Positions 24,365 to 37,500 of a stretch of 64,000 nt of DNA are shown here, in pieces (position 1 is the first letter of the stretch; every line of letters begins with the position of its first letter). Where the stretch lies: the NCBI GenBank assembly GCA_035079385.1, contig JAVHKY010000071.1:1552001-1616000 (forward strand), given 5' to 3'. This stretch comes from Aspidiotus rigidus (Eukaryota > Arthropoda > Insecta > Hemiptera > Diaspididae). The notes under the pieces were generated by a model. The model searched no databases and was not told the origin of the DNA. It saw only the letters and a list, made by a program, of their open reading frames with translations. The translations under genes were made by a program, and so were the position numbers.

Positions 24365-24770
24365 TATGGACCGATTCCACAGTGACGTCACGACACTGAT
24401 AATAGTGATCACTGAGCAAGGAATACACGCATATGTGTTCGATATTATTCGATACCACAATTGTTGGTTCAATTGCCTTATCGATTCTCATAAGAATACA
24501 CAGGGAACGTTTCGATCACACATTGATATCCCAAAATAAGAAATAAATAAGGAACCAAAGGTTCATATTTAGAATCCAAAAGTTCTAGAGTATTCAAAAA
24601 TGTATTGTTGTTTCCTTGTTTATTTCTCGTTTTAACGTATTAATGAATGATCGATACGTTCTCCATGTATTCTTATGAGATCTTGAATGATGGCTGACCC
24701 AAAGCCAGCAGCAGAGAACAAGCATTCGACCAGAAATAAAGATTTTGACGTCACGTGGAATCGGTCCATT
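24365..24770. mobile_element. CRE-superfamily MITE, ATGGACCGATTCCAC ends
   Basis: The ends ATGGACCGATTCCAC and complement are followed at each side by a perfect TGACGTCA (24383-24390 and 24746-24753). The inner inverted words TCTCATAAGAATACACAGGG (near 24485) and CCATGTATTCTTATGAGA (near 24663) are joined by GAACGTTTCGATCA-type sequence. Confidence 0.9.
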
Positions 24771-24808
24771 GGTTATCAGCATTCTCCTTTGTATCGTAAA
24801 ATCACGTA

Positions 24809-25005
24809 TAGTCTGTCCCAAATAAGACCAGCAAAAACCTCCGGGCAGACCACACTGAAAAATGTACACTATGCTTCCACGCGTCGTTCTTACAACCAAT
24901 CACAGACGCCTGCGCTAAGCGTTCGGTGTGAATTTCGGACTTCCCTCTTCCCCTGTGATACCGCATCGTCCACAAGTTTTTGCTGGTCTTATTTGGGACA
25001 GACTA
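24809..25005. mobile_element. Hairpin MITE with TAGTCTGTCCCAAATAAGAC ends
   Basis: A 197-bp foldback with arms of about 30 bp, preceded and followed by TA. It starts 38 bp after the end of the previous MITE. Confidence 0.85.
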
Positions 25006-25357
25006 TAGCTCCGTTCATTTCACGTTAATTCTTAATTGTCTCAGCGTTTTCATATTCTAATCAGTTTCCTTTAGTAGTCTATTAAAGTGTTTCCTTAGTC
25101 GTGTCATATCAATTCACCATAAGTCAATCATTTGGAATTTTATTCCTTGAATCGTTAAGATAGAGTCTACATTCTTTTATTTACAGTATCGGAGACTAAA
25201 AGATGAAATTGAGATGTGTTTTCAATTTTTCCTTCTTGTTAAACCAATTTCAAATACCTAATGGTGATCGAATATAATTCGCGACGGATCGAACCGTTTT
25301 TCAAGGTGGTGTTGGAACCCCTGGAATTCCACAGGAAATTCGGGTTGAATTTGTGAT

Positions 25358-25714
25358 AGATCGATTTCCTGCCTACGTCATAGTTAGGAATCAGTGTTGC
25401 CACGGTGGCTTAGGAGACTTTTGACTCCCATAAGAATAACACAGGGAGCAACGATTGAAGTGTTACTATTTGGAAATAAGCCATTTCTTAATAACCAAAA
25501 GTACATGAACACGTTCTAGGAACCATCTAAATTGAAAATACTAATTTTAACGTCAAGTTCACCGTGTAGTTTTTGTATATTTATACCTAGAGCTTTGCTC
25601 CCCGTGTATTCTTATGCGAGCGACCAAATCAAAAACACCAGAACGGATACTCTTGTCAGATCATAAACACCGGAACGGGTATTCTTGTCATCTGTATGAC
25701 GTCAGAGGAAATAT
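25358..25714. mobile_element. CRE-superfamily MITE, degenerate copy
   Basis: The left part has CCTACGTCATAG and the right part ATGACGTCAGAGG (perfect TGACGTCA at 25697-25704). The inner words CTCCCATAAGAATAACACAG (near 25426) and CTCCCCGTGTATTCTTATGC (near 25598) are inverted. Confidence 0.75.
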
Positions 25715-26915
25715 TTTGTCTATTGGAATATTTTTTTCTTATTCATTGAGAATCGTCAGACAAATCTGGTATTAATTCAAAGTGTTGAGTCTCATTAACA
25801 CGTAGGTACATAATCAGCTGTAGGGCTTTTGACCGTTATTTTTTTTTCGGTTAAATCTCAAATAACTCTCAGAAAATTTCATTTGAAACGATTATCGGTC
25901 ATAACGGTCAAACGGTCAAAACATTGGCCAAATAATGGTTATAACTGTTATGACCGAAAAATTTTGGTCACACAAAGAAAATATAAAGTTGAAAGAAGTT
26001 AGGTAGGTAGTAGTGTAGTACAACATTATTTTTTCAATGTTGTGACCAGCTGCACATTTGATAAATTGTTTACACGTTTCTTGACCATTGAACTCTCATT
26101 ACATTGAGGAGATTTGATTTGAAGATTGATACAGCAATTGCCCTAAGATTGTCTGTAGATCTCAGTCTCAGGCAAAAGAATCTGTGGAAGTGGAAGAGAA
26201 TTTGAACAAACAAAAATTAGAAGCGCACCATAGAATAAATCAATAAAGAAAAATCGTTGAAAATTTTAATGCAATAGTCAACACAGTTTAATCTTGTTGA
26301 AACTCAAAGTCGAAACATATTTTTTTCTTTGTCCTCGAAGTCAAACATACACACTTTGCGATGAGCCAACGATGAGCTAATGAGGCGATAACATGAGACA
26401 GAAGGGTCGTACTTTGTCACAAACCAATCAGTCAGCAAAACAAGGATCTTTTGTCCAACTTGTTGTATGTAGGTGAAGCTTTCTCGCTGATTGGTTTGTG
26501 CCTAACTAAGGATCTTTCTTTTTGTGATCTGAATGCGAACGGCAAACGGCAACAAGCCAACAGCTACAAACTTACAAAGTCAAAACTGAATCTGCTGAAA
26601 AGTATGTCTTGGACGGCTGGGCCGAACCTCAGGTTGAATTGCTGAATCGAAGCTTTCTCTCCTTATTGCGAGTTTGACAGTTATTATTTCGGTCAGGATA
26701 ACTGTTATGACCGTTTGAGAGTTATAAAATATCGGTTATAACTGTTATGAACTATCGATCATTCTTTGAAACGGTTATCAGTCAATCGGTCAAGATCGAT
26801 ACTTTTTTTTCGGTCACGGTTATAACAGTTAAATAACAGTTAAATAACAGTTAAATTCCAAGCCCTAATCAGCTGACAGTAGACTGGTACAAAACTCGAT
26901 CCTAAGTTCTGCTAT
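25715..26915. other. Intergenic, rich in GGTTATAACNGTTATGACC words
   Basis: Two blocks (25825-25975 and 26680-26870) are filled with variants of GGTTATAACTGTTATGACCG in both orientations. They probably are the degenerate arms of one element with subterminal repeats. No gene is seen between them. Confidence 0.5.
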
Positions 26916-26917
26916 CA

Positions 26918-27235
26918 GTAAATGGACGAATTTGTCCATTCTGTTATAAGTAAATGGACAGGTTTGTCCATTCAGGGGTGGTAGGAGAACGCTTGCTACG
27001 AGTCTCGAGAGTCTAGACTTCTCGAGGGGTTTTTGTAAGTAAGTTGGTCTATCAGCAATCGGACAAATTTGTCCGTCATATTATCAGTAAATGGACAAGT
27101 TTGTCCGTTTAGTGATAGTACTTAGTTCAATTTGAGCACCAAGCATAATCACAACGAGGAGAAATGAAATAAACAAAAGTCTTCATGCGTTTACATTTTT
27201 TATGAGTAAGTGGACGAGTTAGTCCGTTTCATGAT
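26918..27235. repeat. Irregular array of palindromic ATGGACAAATTTGTCCAT units
   Basis: Five variants of AGTAAATGGACNNNTTTGTCC occur near 26918, 26946, 27050, 27088 and 27205. Each is itself a near-palindrome (GGAC..GTCC) and most are preceded by TATNAGTAA. Spacing is irregular. Confidence 0.75.
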
Positions 27236-27594
27236 AAGACTATAGAATGAATTTTCAGGAGCATGGAATCAAAGAAGCATTGAACATCTTGTTGTTGAAC
27301 ACTTGAAGTGTTGAAAAAAAATCTGGTCACGTTTTTTGGCAAAATAAAAGTGTTGAGTGTACTGAAAATTGATATGTAAAAGTGAAGTATTTTTGGAGCC
27401 TTTAAAAGTGAAGAAAATCGAATGAAATGTTTGGGAATCTATAACTGTCCTAGAACATGAAACTTGAGTAATTTTGTGAATTGATTAAAAGTGCTGAAAT
27501 ATGAGTGAAAAAGTAAGAAATTTGACAGCTTGTAGCTATCATAAATAGAAACTTGAGGATCGACGAAAAGTGAAGAAAAATTAGTAAAAAGTGA

Positions 27595-27787
27595 GAAATT
27601 CATAACTGTCCTAGAAATTCATAACTGTCCTAGAAATCCAGAACTGTCTTAGAAATCCAGAACTGCCCTAGAAATTCAGATTTGTCTTAGAAATCCAGAA
27701 CTGTCTTAGAAATCCAGAACTGTCTTAGAAATCCAGAACTTTCCTAGAAATCCAGAACTGCCCTACAAATCTAGAACTGTCCTAGAA
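27595..27787. repeat. Minisatellite, about 20-bp period
   Basis: About ten units of CTAGAAATCCAGAACTGTC with substitutions (TTCATA for CCAGA at the start). Single diverged units also occur upstream near 27440, suggesting the source sequence. Confidence 0.9.
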
Positions 27788-27806
27788 CATACATTACCCC
27801 TCTACT

Positions 27807-27850
27807 CACCATTTCTCTCTGATTAGATATTTAATCAGAGAGAAATGGTG
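27807..27850. repeat. Perfect palindrome, 19-bp arms, 6-nt loop
   Basis: CACCATTTCTCTCTGATTA and its exact complement are separated by GATATT, 20 bp after the minisatellite. Confidence 0.95.
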
Positions 27851-28132
27851 TTCCTGCCCCAATGGGCAATGAGCATCCTTTTCTCATCGCAGGTCACATT
27901 TATTCGAGGCTCTTTCAACAGTACGACTTAGTGTGGAAAGAGAAAGCACGTAATAATAATTTTGTGTACAGTAGAAGTCGCTCAGGTGTTTATAAACAAC
28001 GATTAAAGTTAATACTTTTTCTTTCGCGTTTAATACCAGAATCCGAAAAAGTGATGGATTGTGTCCATCACAATAACTACACAGTACAGTGCACCAGGTC
28101 CAGAAGAGATATTCAACTCTTGATTAATTTTG

Positions 28133-28308
28133 AAGACAAAAAACGCTTATATTTGCCACATTAGCGCTGCAATTGCCGTTGTATTATTTACTACTACACT
28201 GAAATATATTTGAAATACTGCAAACACTGCCACTACAGCGCACTTTTTAACCGATAATAACAAAGCGATCGCAACGCTCACGTGGCAAATATACACGTTT
28301 TTTGTCTT
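28133..28308. mobile_element. Hairpin MITE with AAGACAAAAAACG ends
   Basis: Arms 28133-28170 and 28271-28308 (core TATATTTGCCAC) are complementary with few mismatches. No transposase. Confidence 0.75.
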
Positions 28309-28687
28309 TAATTTTTGCATTGAAGTTAGCCATCTCTTCTCTGCAGTGTACACATGACGTTAACATTATACTCTGCATTATACCATGGTATAAGATATAT
28401 AGGTACAGTAGGTACCACAGGTTCAGCCAATTTTTAAAAGATTATAATTCATCGAAAAAATCACATATAGAAATATTCTTTCATCAATAGGTAGAATGAC
28501 GTGGAGAAAATTTGTATTCGAGATTCCAGATTTTTAAATTAATTTACAATTTTTCTATAACCTTTTGAAAATGATTGTGTTCCCAGAAGACTCAATGTAT
28601 CAGCGGAATTTTACTTGTAGTGCTAATTCTGCGCATGTCGAGGAACTATAACCTTTTTGCGGCCGTGCATTTTATACATACAAGTGA

Positions 28688-29062
28688 TCTGCCATACAAA
28701 GTTAAATTGACGTATATGCGAAAACAACGATCACAGAGACGAGGCGTTTGGATCAATGGGCTGTATGTGTGTTGGTAACGAATCTTCGTATTCACACACC
28801 ACTATAGTCGATTGCATATCAGTGCATATACGTCCCTTTTTTGGACGGATATGCATCGCGTGGTGAAAAATGTACTGTATCTGAAGATTGAGCACTTATT
28901 GAAGAAAATTGTTATAATCATCGAATTCTGCGTTGAAAATTGCTATGAGTGAGCAACTTATGCGATCTTAATATCTTTCGAATTCATTTTTATATTCTTT
29001 TTAATACTTTTCCGTGATCGTTGTTTTCGCATATACGTCAATTCAACTTTGTACGGCAGTAA
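28688..29062. mobile_element. Hairpin MITE with CTGCCATACAAAGTT ends
   Basis: Arms of about 48 bp (core TTGACGTATATGCGAAAACA) at 28688-28737 and 29012-29062. A related end also occurs near 41009-41035. Confidence 0.75.
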
Positions 29063-29089
29063 TGTAATGTGTAGCGATCTTTGACTATA

Positions 29090-29655
29090 CCGGGTGAGGC
29101 AGTAAGATGTTACCAGGTAAATGGGAATTTGCGCTAAATCTGTTGTAGCGCGGAAATACAAAACGTTAGAGTATAGTTTAAATGTAAGAACTTTGTATCT
29201 CAATTTTATCTTTCATTTAAGTCATATCCAAAGTTTCTCCGACTTTTCTGAGCTGAGTTATGGACCAAAATGTGACAAAAATTGACCAATTTGCCAAGAT
29301 TTCCAAAATGAGAAACTGAAAAATCCCTCCCTCCCAAGCTTCACAGGGTTATTTAGGTATTTTTTTCGAAATCAGCGTTAAATTTTACTTTCAAATCGGA
29401 TAAAATATGAAAGTTTGAACAATTTTTAATTTTTGAGAATTTTGGCAAATTGACCAATTTTTGGCACATTTTGGTCCATAACTCGGCTCAGAAATGTCGT
29501 AGAAAATTGAGAAGGGGCGCAAATTGAAGATAAAATTGAGATACAAATTTTGTAAATTTAATGTGTTGTGTGCATATAACCTTTCGCGTTTTCAAGCTGG
29601 AGAGAATTTAGTTCAAACTCTCATTTAACCGGTAACATCTTTTTGCCCCACCCGG
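29090..29655. mobile_element. Hairpin MITE with CCGGGTG ends, TA target
   Basis: The ends CCGGGTGAGGCAGTAAGATG and complement (one arm has GGGGCAAAAAG) are flanked by TA. A second inverted pair inside contains TTATGGACCAAAATGTG. Length 566 bp. Confidence 0.78.
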
Positions 29656-29666
29656 TATATTGTATA

Positions 29667-30130
29667 TGGACTGCGCTAAGCGGTAAAAAATAAGGCTCAA
29701 CCACAGAGTAAACAGAGGTCGTCTTCGCTATGCTCATAACGTTAAAGAATACGGGCATCATCCAAATTCGTAGTTTAGGTTCGCCTAACGCGTTGAGTGC
29801 GCGTCAAGCTCTGCATACAGCTGTACACAACGCAAATTGTTGAGTGTTGCAGATTCACCGCTCGGTCAACTGCGTTAGGCGAACCCCAAACTACGAATTT
29901 GGATGATGCCCGTGTCTCGAGCGCGTTCAGACGACCTCTGTTTACTCTGTGGGCTCAACATCAGAGCGCTACGCTTACGGCGATTTACAAGCGGCATTGA
30001 ACACGTTCACCTAGTGGGGAAAGGTGTGACGCGTGTATTTTAAATGCGCGTGGTCAGTGCCACTTACGGCAAACCTCATCGCATCTGTGGATGCTTTTTT
30101 CGGTCGTTTTATATACGCTAGTGCAGTCCA
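29667..30130. mobile_element. TGGACTGCGCTAAGCG element M, interrupted by a hAT MITE
   Basis: The ends TGGACTGCGCTAAGCG and CGCTAGTGCAGTCCA mark the element. The right half recurs at 62768-62885 and the left half, inverted, at about 47070-47113. A hAT MITE has inserted at GGCTCAAC; the 47-kb copy is the matching empty site. Confidence 0.8.
29702..29951. mobile_element. hAT MITE, 250 bp, 8-bp TSD GGCTCAAC
   Basis: The ends CACAGAGTAAACAGAGG and complement are bounded by perfect GGCTCAAC copies (29694-29701 and 29952-29959). The long inner arms include CATCATCCAAATTCGTAGTT. Confidence 0.93.
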
Positions 30131-30258
30131 CATGATATATAGTCAAAGGTAGCGACTTGACTATCTAATGTATGGACTGAGCTAAGCGCCGCGTAACGCG
30201 GCATGACATCTCGCAGGTATAGATACCTAAAAGAGACATAGATAGCTAACTCTCCATA

Positions 30259-30469
30259 TAGGGCTTTTCCATGTCGGCGCATTGCATACGTATTCTCCTA
30301 CGTGTTATCAAAATGGTAGTATTTCTAACATTGCTCTTATGGTAAACTACTCCACAATGAAAATGAGTATGCGATCCAGCAACGCCCATAAGAGCAATAT
30401 TAGAAATACTACCATTTCAATAACACGTAGGAGAATACGTATGCAATACGCCGACATGGAAAAGCCCTA
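30259..30469. mobile_element. TAGGGCTTTTCC MITE copy 2
   Basis: A foldback like 17893-18094. The flanks CTCTCCATA/TATGCGCTG rejoin exactly to the uninterrupted CTCTCCATATGCGCTG at 41205-41220, which proves a TA duplication. Confidence 0.95.
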
Positions 30470-30545
30470 TATGCGCTGTGTTAAAATCCGGCACCCGATT
30501 TTTGTCGAGCTAATTTACGTGCCGAGAGATAACGCTACTGTGTTG

Positions 30546-30840
30546 TAGGGCTAAATTAACATTGCGCTTATGGACGTTTTTCAGTATTCATCAATTATCT
30601 CGAAAACCTTTTATTTTTATGAGAAAATGAAAAGAACAAAATTTATTCCCCCTGTAATTTCCTATTGTATGAGACCTATTTCATATTTTGAAAAAACAAA
30701 ATCCAAAGTAGGTCTCATTTGATAGGAAATTACAAGGGGAATAACATTTGTTCTCTTCATTTTTTCATAAAAATAAACGGTTTTCGAGATAATTGATGAA
30801 AACTGAAAAACGTCCATAAGCGCAATGTTAATTTAGCCTA
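30546..30840. mobile_element. TAGGGCTAAATTAAC MITE copy 1
   Basis: A foldback with arms of more than 100 bp, ends TAGGGCTAAATTAACATTGC and complement. It occurs at the same site of element K as 42187-42480, so it was already present when K was copied. Confidence 0.9.
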
Positions 30841-30870
30841 AGAAAACAGACTGTGTCGCTATGCTGGCGT

Positions 30871-31143
30871 CTTAGACCATACAACAGGTAGACCGAGCAT
30901 AGCAATGAATCTTTGAACGGAAGACATGATAAGAATACACATAAGAAAATAAGAGGGACTGGACCTTGTTTACAAATTTGATGGGCGGCGCGGGTGTACG
31001 GTGTGTTTCACTGCTCCGCGCTTTCACCCGCGTTGCCTTCATTGTGGTCCAGTCCCCCTTATTTTCTTATCATATCTTCCGTTCAACGCGTTGTACACGC
31101 GTATATGGCCGATGCTCGGTCTATCTGTTGTATGGTCTCTCAG
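30871..31143. mobile_element. hAT-like MITE, 273 bp, 8-bp TSD GCTGGCGT
   Basis: Inverted arms contain GACCATACAACAG.TAGACC. Perfect 8-bp repeats GCTGGCGT flank it (30863-30870, 31144-31151). The other K copy has the unduplicated GCTGGCGT at 42499-42506. The GC-richer interior holds a second inverted pair (AGGGACTGGACC / GGTCCAGTCCCC). Confidence 0.88.
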
Positions 31144-31599
31144 GCTGGCGTGCGGTGGAACACTAGAACTTCGTTAGCTATCTTGTCTCTTTTAGGTATC
31201 TTCACTCGTAGGTAAGACAACACGCGTTTGCCGTTTGGATATATTTAAAAAGCGGCAACGATCACGTCCTATGAAAATACACGCAAAACGTGGTGCGTGC
31301 TGCTTACGCTTATCAGATCTGTTGACGCGTTTTCGGCTCATTTTATACACGTTAGCGCAGTCCATGCATTATAATTTAAATAGTCAAAGGGTAGCGATCG
31401 GTGGGCGATCGTCTCTTAGGATCGTGTCTCGTTTCGTCCCAGGTTTCGTCTAGTCTGTAACAGTTCTCTGGCCTGTAATCTGTATCGCTAGTGCTATCAA
31501 TGGTGCTATCTAATTTGTCATATTTTTGGATGCAATAAGATTCACTTTATTGATTGCTACCTCAATACTCGATATTGCGTCTGCCTGTAGGACAAAGCC

Positions 31600-34500
31600 A
31601 TGTCTCGTATAATCACTCAGCAAACTTTCGACAATGCGGTCAGGGAGAATATTGAAGAATTTTCTATGTCTACTGAAGAGGCAGTTGAAGATGCGATCAA
31701 ACAATTTGAATCTCAGGTACATATCGAACGAAGCCATTCGAATTACGAACATAAGACTGGATTACCTTTGAGACTAAGAATTATACTATATTTCCTACGT
31801 AGGGTGTCAATCTACAAAATATAATAACTAATTCTCTGCTTACGAACGAAGTGAGCAGCATGACGAAGAAAATAGTAAAATTGAAGCAACTATTAGATGC
31901 AGATCCCAATGACTCCCAACTCATAAAACTGCTGAATGAAATGAGAGACGAATGCGATTCGGGCATTGCGAAAAGAATTCTCGCCTCTCAATGTGGTTTA
32001 TATAATTGTCTGACAACTTTTTTAACGTCGCATTCGGACATTGGAGAACTATTAAGAATAGCGATTTTGGAATGTTTGATCGCTTTGATGACTGGTAAGT
32101 GATTCCAGTTTGTCTGAAATGAACGACTTTTTCATATTCAGTTGGTCAATGAATTCCAGGCTATCCTGATTTGTTGGAGTCCGTTGGATTCAACATTATT
32201 GAGAAATCGTTGAGAGAACCAGTTAATGAGTCTTCTTTGTTGCTGACCCTCAAATGGTGTATTGAATGTTGTCTTAAACATGAAGATAATCGAGAGGTTA
32301 TCATTTAATAGCCTTTTAACCTCAACCCGTGCATCGCAAACGCCATGTTGATTTCTTTTTTGTCTTTCAGAAATTTTTGACCAGCGAAAATTTTGTCACA
32401 AATGTCAAGAACTTGATGGACAAAAAATCACTTTCGCCCGAGGTGTTACGATTTCTATGTAAATTATTCCAAACGTTCGTGTTGAATGATGATGTAAGAG
32501 CTGAATTTCCTCGTGGCCATCAGCATGCGTGTCAACTCTCGAATGAATTTTTGGATTCGTTGATAAGGCAATTGCGTTGTAAGTGTATTCAACTGGTTCA
32601 GGGTTGGCATAACATGGTGGATGGCTTCAGTTCCACAAGAAATACATTGAACGTACACTTCCAATTGTTAACGTATGGAAAGTAGTGTCACGTTTTAAAT
32701 AACTTCATGAAAGAACATAATCGTTATTGTTACACTATAGTAACGATATTATGCAAATATGTCATTCTAATTTAAAACACGAATGGGGAGTTCGTATAAA
32801 GCGTGAAAGTTCTGTAAAGTGTGAAGATGAAGTAGGATGGTTCGAAGTAAATGTCCTGGCTGAGCTAGCTTGATATAAAATTTACGATTACAGAGCGCCC
32901 AGTAATTCTCGCATAAAAATTGAGTTACGCTGAGAATAATATTTCATTGAATCATTTGTTATTTTTACATAATTCTAATTTCAACTTCACCTTACGATAC
33001 GATTGTAAGAGTATCTAATTGTAAACGTTATGCCAGCCTTACGTTCTGCTCGATACTTCATAATTTCGCAAAAATAGATAATTATTTAATTCGACTAAAA
33101 TCTCGCCAATTCCTATTGTATTCTATAGCTGGAGTTAAAGGGGCTCAGAATACGAGTAAGTTGAAAAAATTATTTCAATATTGGAGTACCAGAGTTTAAC
33201 TCTATCGAAAAATATCGCAGACGTGTGCGTTTTTCGTTGTTTCAATCATCTTCTTCTTTATAAATTTTAGTAATTTGTCAACATACATTCAAATTATTAA
33301 TTACCTATGATTGAGTCTCAAGAAAATTTATTGCACAGCATAAATTTCATAACTACGGTCATAAAACTATTCATTTGAAGCAAAGCATTATTCTTAAAAC
33401 AGGGAAACTTATGGTAAGCTCAAGATTGTTCGCAACGTTTTATTGTGATGAGAGCCTTGCCGAGGATTGAATGGTTTTGGACTGTTTCTTTGGGAGCAAT
33501 CTTCTTAGAGCCCAATACTTTTAATTCAAAAATGGTTGGTCCGCGTGAAGTCGAAAGTATTTACTCGATAGCAGGAAGTGTTGACCTTCATTATGTCGCT
33601 TGGTCAATAATATATGCTGGTTGAAACCCATTCTGAGTACTCAAGTGAACAAATGCACTTGTTCAGTTCGTATAGAGGCTAAAAGTCTCTCATCGATCAT
33701 ATAAAATATCCCATTAACATTGCAGTAGATGAAGATGGTTACCGAGAAATTTTTATTCGACATAATCTTATTTCCTCCAAATCGTTTCCGTCACTTTTAC
33801 GCTCTCTCATAAAGAAAAATGTCCATCTTATCCTTTCTTGGAATATGCTCTTTTTTTCCGAAAATTTTCCTCGCGATGCCACCGAAAAATGCCACCTGAA
33901 TTTTTCTGTAAAGAACTTCCTTATTTTGATGAATTTCGCGCTAAATATTGTGTCATTTTTATTTTCACTAGCAAACTCAAGCGACAAAAGAGTACTTCAC
34001 GCTGTTATGCAAGCTCTAATAGCAATTATTGTGAGGAACGAGTATTGTCAGAATTTTTTTGACGCTGGTGGTCTAGAATTACTTCGTGATATCCTACTGC
34101 ACCACTCGGAAGATGAGGTAAGATCTTAATCTTAAACGAGTGAAACTACGCGGTACAAAATATTTTTCGCTAATGTAGACGATGTTTCGTGGATTATCGG
34201 TTCTGTTTTTAGACTATTTGTAGATCCTCTCTGAGTTTGATGAAAGTAGTGGCTGGTAACGATGCTGTAAAAGCCAAAGCTATGGAAATTATCGATTCGA
34301 CCATAATAATCTCTATTATTCAAAAATACTTGGTGAGTTACATTAAGTATGCGACGCAATGTTTATGAAGAAGATGAATACCACTTTCTTTGTTGAATTT
34401 CAGAATTCAGCTAAAACTTGCAATCAAGGCTTGGCAACCCTTTCAATGCTAACGCTTCGGAATACTCATAATTGTAAATTACTGGGTGATAATGATGTTG

Positions 34501-37500
34501 CAGAATTAGTTGTGCAAGCAATGAAGATTCATACAACGATGAAGAAACTGCTTGTAATACATCCACTTTATAGGTTTCTTTGTCGTTATCTATGAACTTT
34601 TTTCGAAATTAATGACTGTCGTGTAAGGAAAAACGTTGAGTACTTAGTAAGAAATAAGGAGAAGACTATGAAGTCCTTACGGATCATTTCAATCAGTGGA
34701 ACTAAAAATACTTTCCAGAAACTTTATGAGATTATAACAATAGCTAGTTTCGCAAACTAGAAAGGTAATTCGCATCATCACCCTGTAAACGAAGAATGAT
34801 TTGAAGTATAAAAAACTTGGTCTGTATTGTGAAAGGGAGAATCCAGTTACTACTTGATATTCAGTTGAAAAAGACTACCTACGCTTATGGTGAAATTGAG
34901 TTGTCAGATTGTTATTTGATTGAATACGAGTACATAATTTCGAAAAGATGAAGATGGATAAAGTAGGTACCTATCAGGTTTTCTGCTTTACATTTATCGA
35001 CTGCTTTGAGAAATTGAACTTGTGGACTAAGGTTTTATTTAGATAATATGGAATTTGACTTCAACTTAGACGGTTCTTTTGTTTTTCACGGCGAAAACGA
35101 TGAGGTTAACCGTTCTCTGTCATAGTTTGAGTGTTTTACCGATTTTTCGAATATTGGTTACAATTGCCTGAATACGAATGCAATGCTGTATCCGCGCAGT
35201 TACTGAAAGCGCGTCATTGGCAGAACTTTCGTTGGAAACGCGCATTTTGTAATCATCTTACTGACTGCCTGCAATATCTTCAGAGCTATCGAACCAAAGA
35301 TGATTACTTTTTGACGCAAATCAGTCGTGAATTTTCTGAGTACCATATATCCCCATTCTGTGTGCAATAGAGCGTGAGGATTTACTGAACAAATAGAATG
35401 TATAGATATTGCGGCTCTAGTCGAAGCAAGAGTTCCTGAAATTATGAAATTATTATGAGTTCATCCTTCTTCTTTTCAGTCTGTCTCTCGGACATATATA
35501 GCCTGGGTATGTTGATGACATCAAACGTGGCATCCAAATCGTATAGTTAGGCCGTCTACGATCAAACTTTTCTGAAGAAAGAGAACTGCGATGAAAAATT
35601 GGTTGCGGAACTTGAGAAGTGCAAAAAGAGTTTACTGTCTTCTCATCATTTATCGAGTAGTGCTTGAGTTCTAAATATGAAATTTAAACGAAAGAAATCA
35701 GGGGGGCTGTTCGTTATGAAAAGCGTAACGAACACAAGGTTTGCCTGCTCTCCGTCGAAAGGTAGCCTTTTGTCTGAAGATTTACTTCACAATTTGATCG
35801 ATTTCATTATTTTTTACGGACGTATGGGTCATTATTTTATTGAAGTTGACTGTCGACTAATTTATTCAAATCTCTTCCTTCAGGCTTCGTAGCAATATAG
35901 CAGAGTAATCATACTCTTAAATTTGTTCTCTTTTGCAGCGTTTTCTATTTTGTGCAGAGCCCTATCGAGAACATTTTTATGAGGGTAGTGAGGAGAAGCA
36001 GGAAAGAAAAAAAAAGAAAGAATGATACGAGTGGGTAAGGCAGAGCAGGCCAGGCGCGGCCCTTAGTAAAAATTTCGAACCAGATGAAAATCATGATGAT
36101 CTGTACAGTTTATATCGCTGAAAAATTCTTGAAAAATTCTGCAGTAAATGTAATAATAAGAAATAGCGTGATTGCTTGAAAGATAAGATTACGTTTTGAA
36201 AGGTCAGTTCTACTGTCGCTGTTGTGAACGTTTCTTACTTCCTCCAGCTAAATACGTAAACTGACCCTTTATTTACCGAGTTATATTTACCTATTATATT
36301 TTTTAAATATTGGAACCACTCGAACCAACTTCCTACGAAGTAGAATGGGATCGTCCTCTTTGAAACCGGTGTATACAAACTTATATCGACATCAATGTGT
36401 CGGTGTTTAATCTATATTTTATCATAAAATTCGATTTTCTTCAAAATTTGATCAAAGAAGCTTAATTGATAGCTGTTTGATCGAAAAATCCACAACCCAT
36501 CACTCTCTTAATGAAACTAAAGCAAGTATCTCCAACTTTTATTTCAGTTCTATCTCTTATTGTCGATATAATCGATCACGTATTCGTCTGGTTCAAGTTC
36601 TATTAAAGGACTCAGCGATGTAGCGCTGGAGTCTTATCGTGATTTTAGCGCCTTTCAGTTTCGCATTTCCCGACTAGTTTCAAATTATTAGGCGAACGAC
36701 CGTAATTCTCTTATAATGATACCTTAACATCATCTATGATGCAACGATGGAAGAAGGAAGAGAAAGAACTTTTTTCACGCGTGGATATTGAATGCATCAT
36801 GATTGACGTTAATTCTTCTTGGAATTTTGCGCACTAAACTTTTCATACAAGTCGTTTTCCGTGACGGTCTTGTTTTGTATTAACAGTATCTAATAGCTTG
36901 CCAAGAGCAAAAGTGCTGAAAGTATTTTCTACGCAGAAAATGAATCTGGTTCTTAATTCTTGCTGGTACATTCAATTTTTATAGAACTGGCTTCTAAATA
37001 TGAGTACGAAGATAGTCAACACTGTACGTTTGATTGTAATATCGTATCAATTACGAATTGGAATAACCCCCCTAAAAAAAGTGAAAAGTGTGACTTCAGT
37101 ATTTCTCAAAAAATTTACATGCATCTCAAACCGAATTGAATTATTGCTTTCGCGATCTTGAACATTCTTATTGTACTATGTATTTTGCTAACAAACCTCG
37201 CGACGCGGAAGCACTCGAATTATCGAAGAAGATCGATTTGTGAAAACGTACCGAGCTACGAGAAATTGTTTCAATCATCTGTCCAACCTAAAAGTATAAC
37301 AAAAAATGAACACAGTAGTAGATGACTTCATGCGCAGGGTGACCAGATATACTCTTTTGAAGTTCTCGAAAAGAGTATTTCCTCTTTTGCCCAAAATCAC
37401 TTAGAAATGCTCTTTTTGAAAAGTGCATATACTCTTTATACTCTTTTTCAAGCGTTTTCGAGTGTTCCGTAATCTTCCATATCTCTCTTTTTTTTCGAAG

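Larger units (their letters stand above)
30173..31364. mobile_element. TGGACTG..CGCAGTCCA element K copy 1 with three nested MITEs
   Basis: The ends TGGACTGAGCTAAGCG and CGTTAGCGCAGTCCA and subterminal inverted TACCTAAAAGAGACA..TGTCTCTTTTAGGTA define it. Three MITEs are nested inside (30259-30469, 30546-30840, 30871-31143). A second copy lies at about 40927-42570. The right end is 236 bp from the ARMC6 start codon. Confidence 0.8.

Noticed and set aside
24687..25028. 113-codon open frame
   Set aside because: It lies across the ends of two foldback MITEs; the peptide mirrors their inverted arms and has no domain signature.
35131..35665. Possible extra exons in ARMC6 intron 7
   Set aside because: ARMC6 is already complete against its family without them, and they lack acceptor/donor pairs in phase.
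37336..37355. CAGGGTGACCAGATA, similar to a hAT terminus
   Set aside because: No inverted partner or 8-bp duplication was found within the intron.
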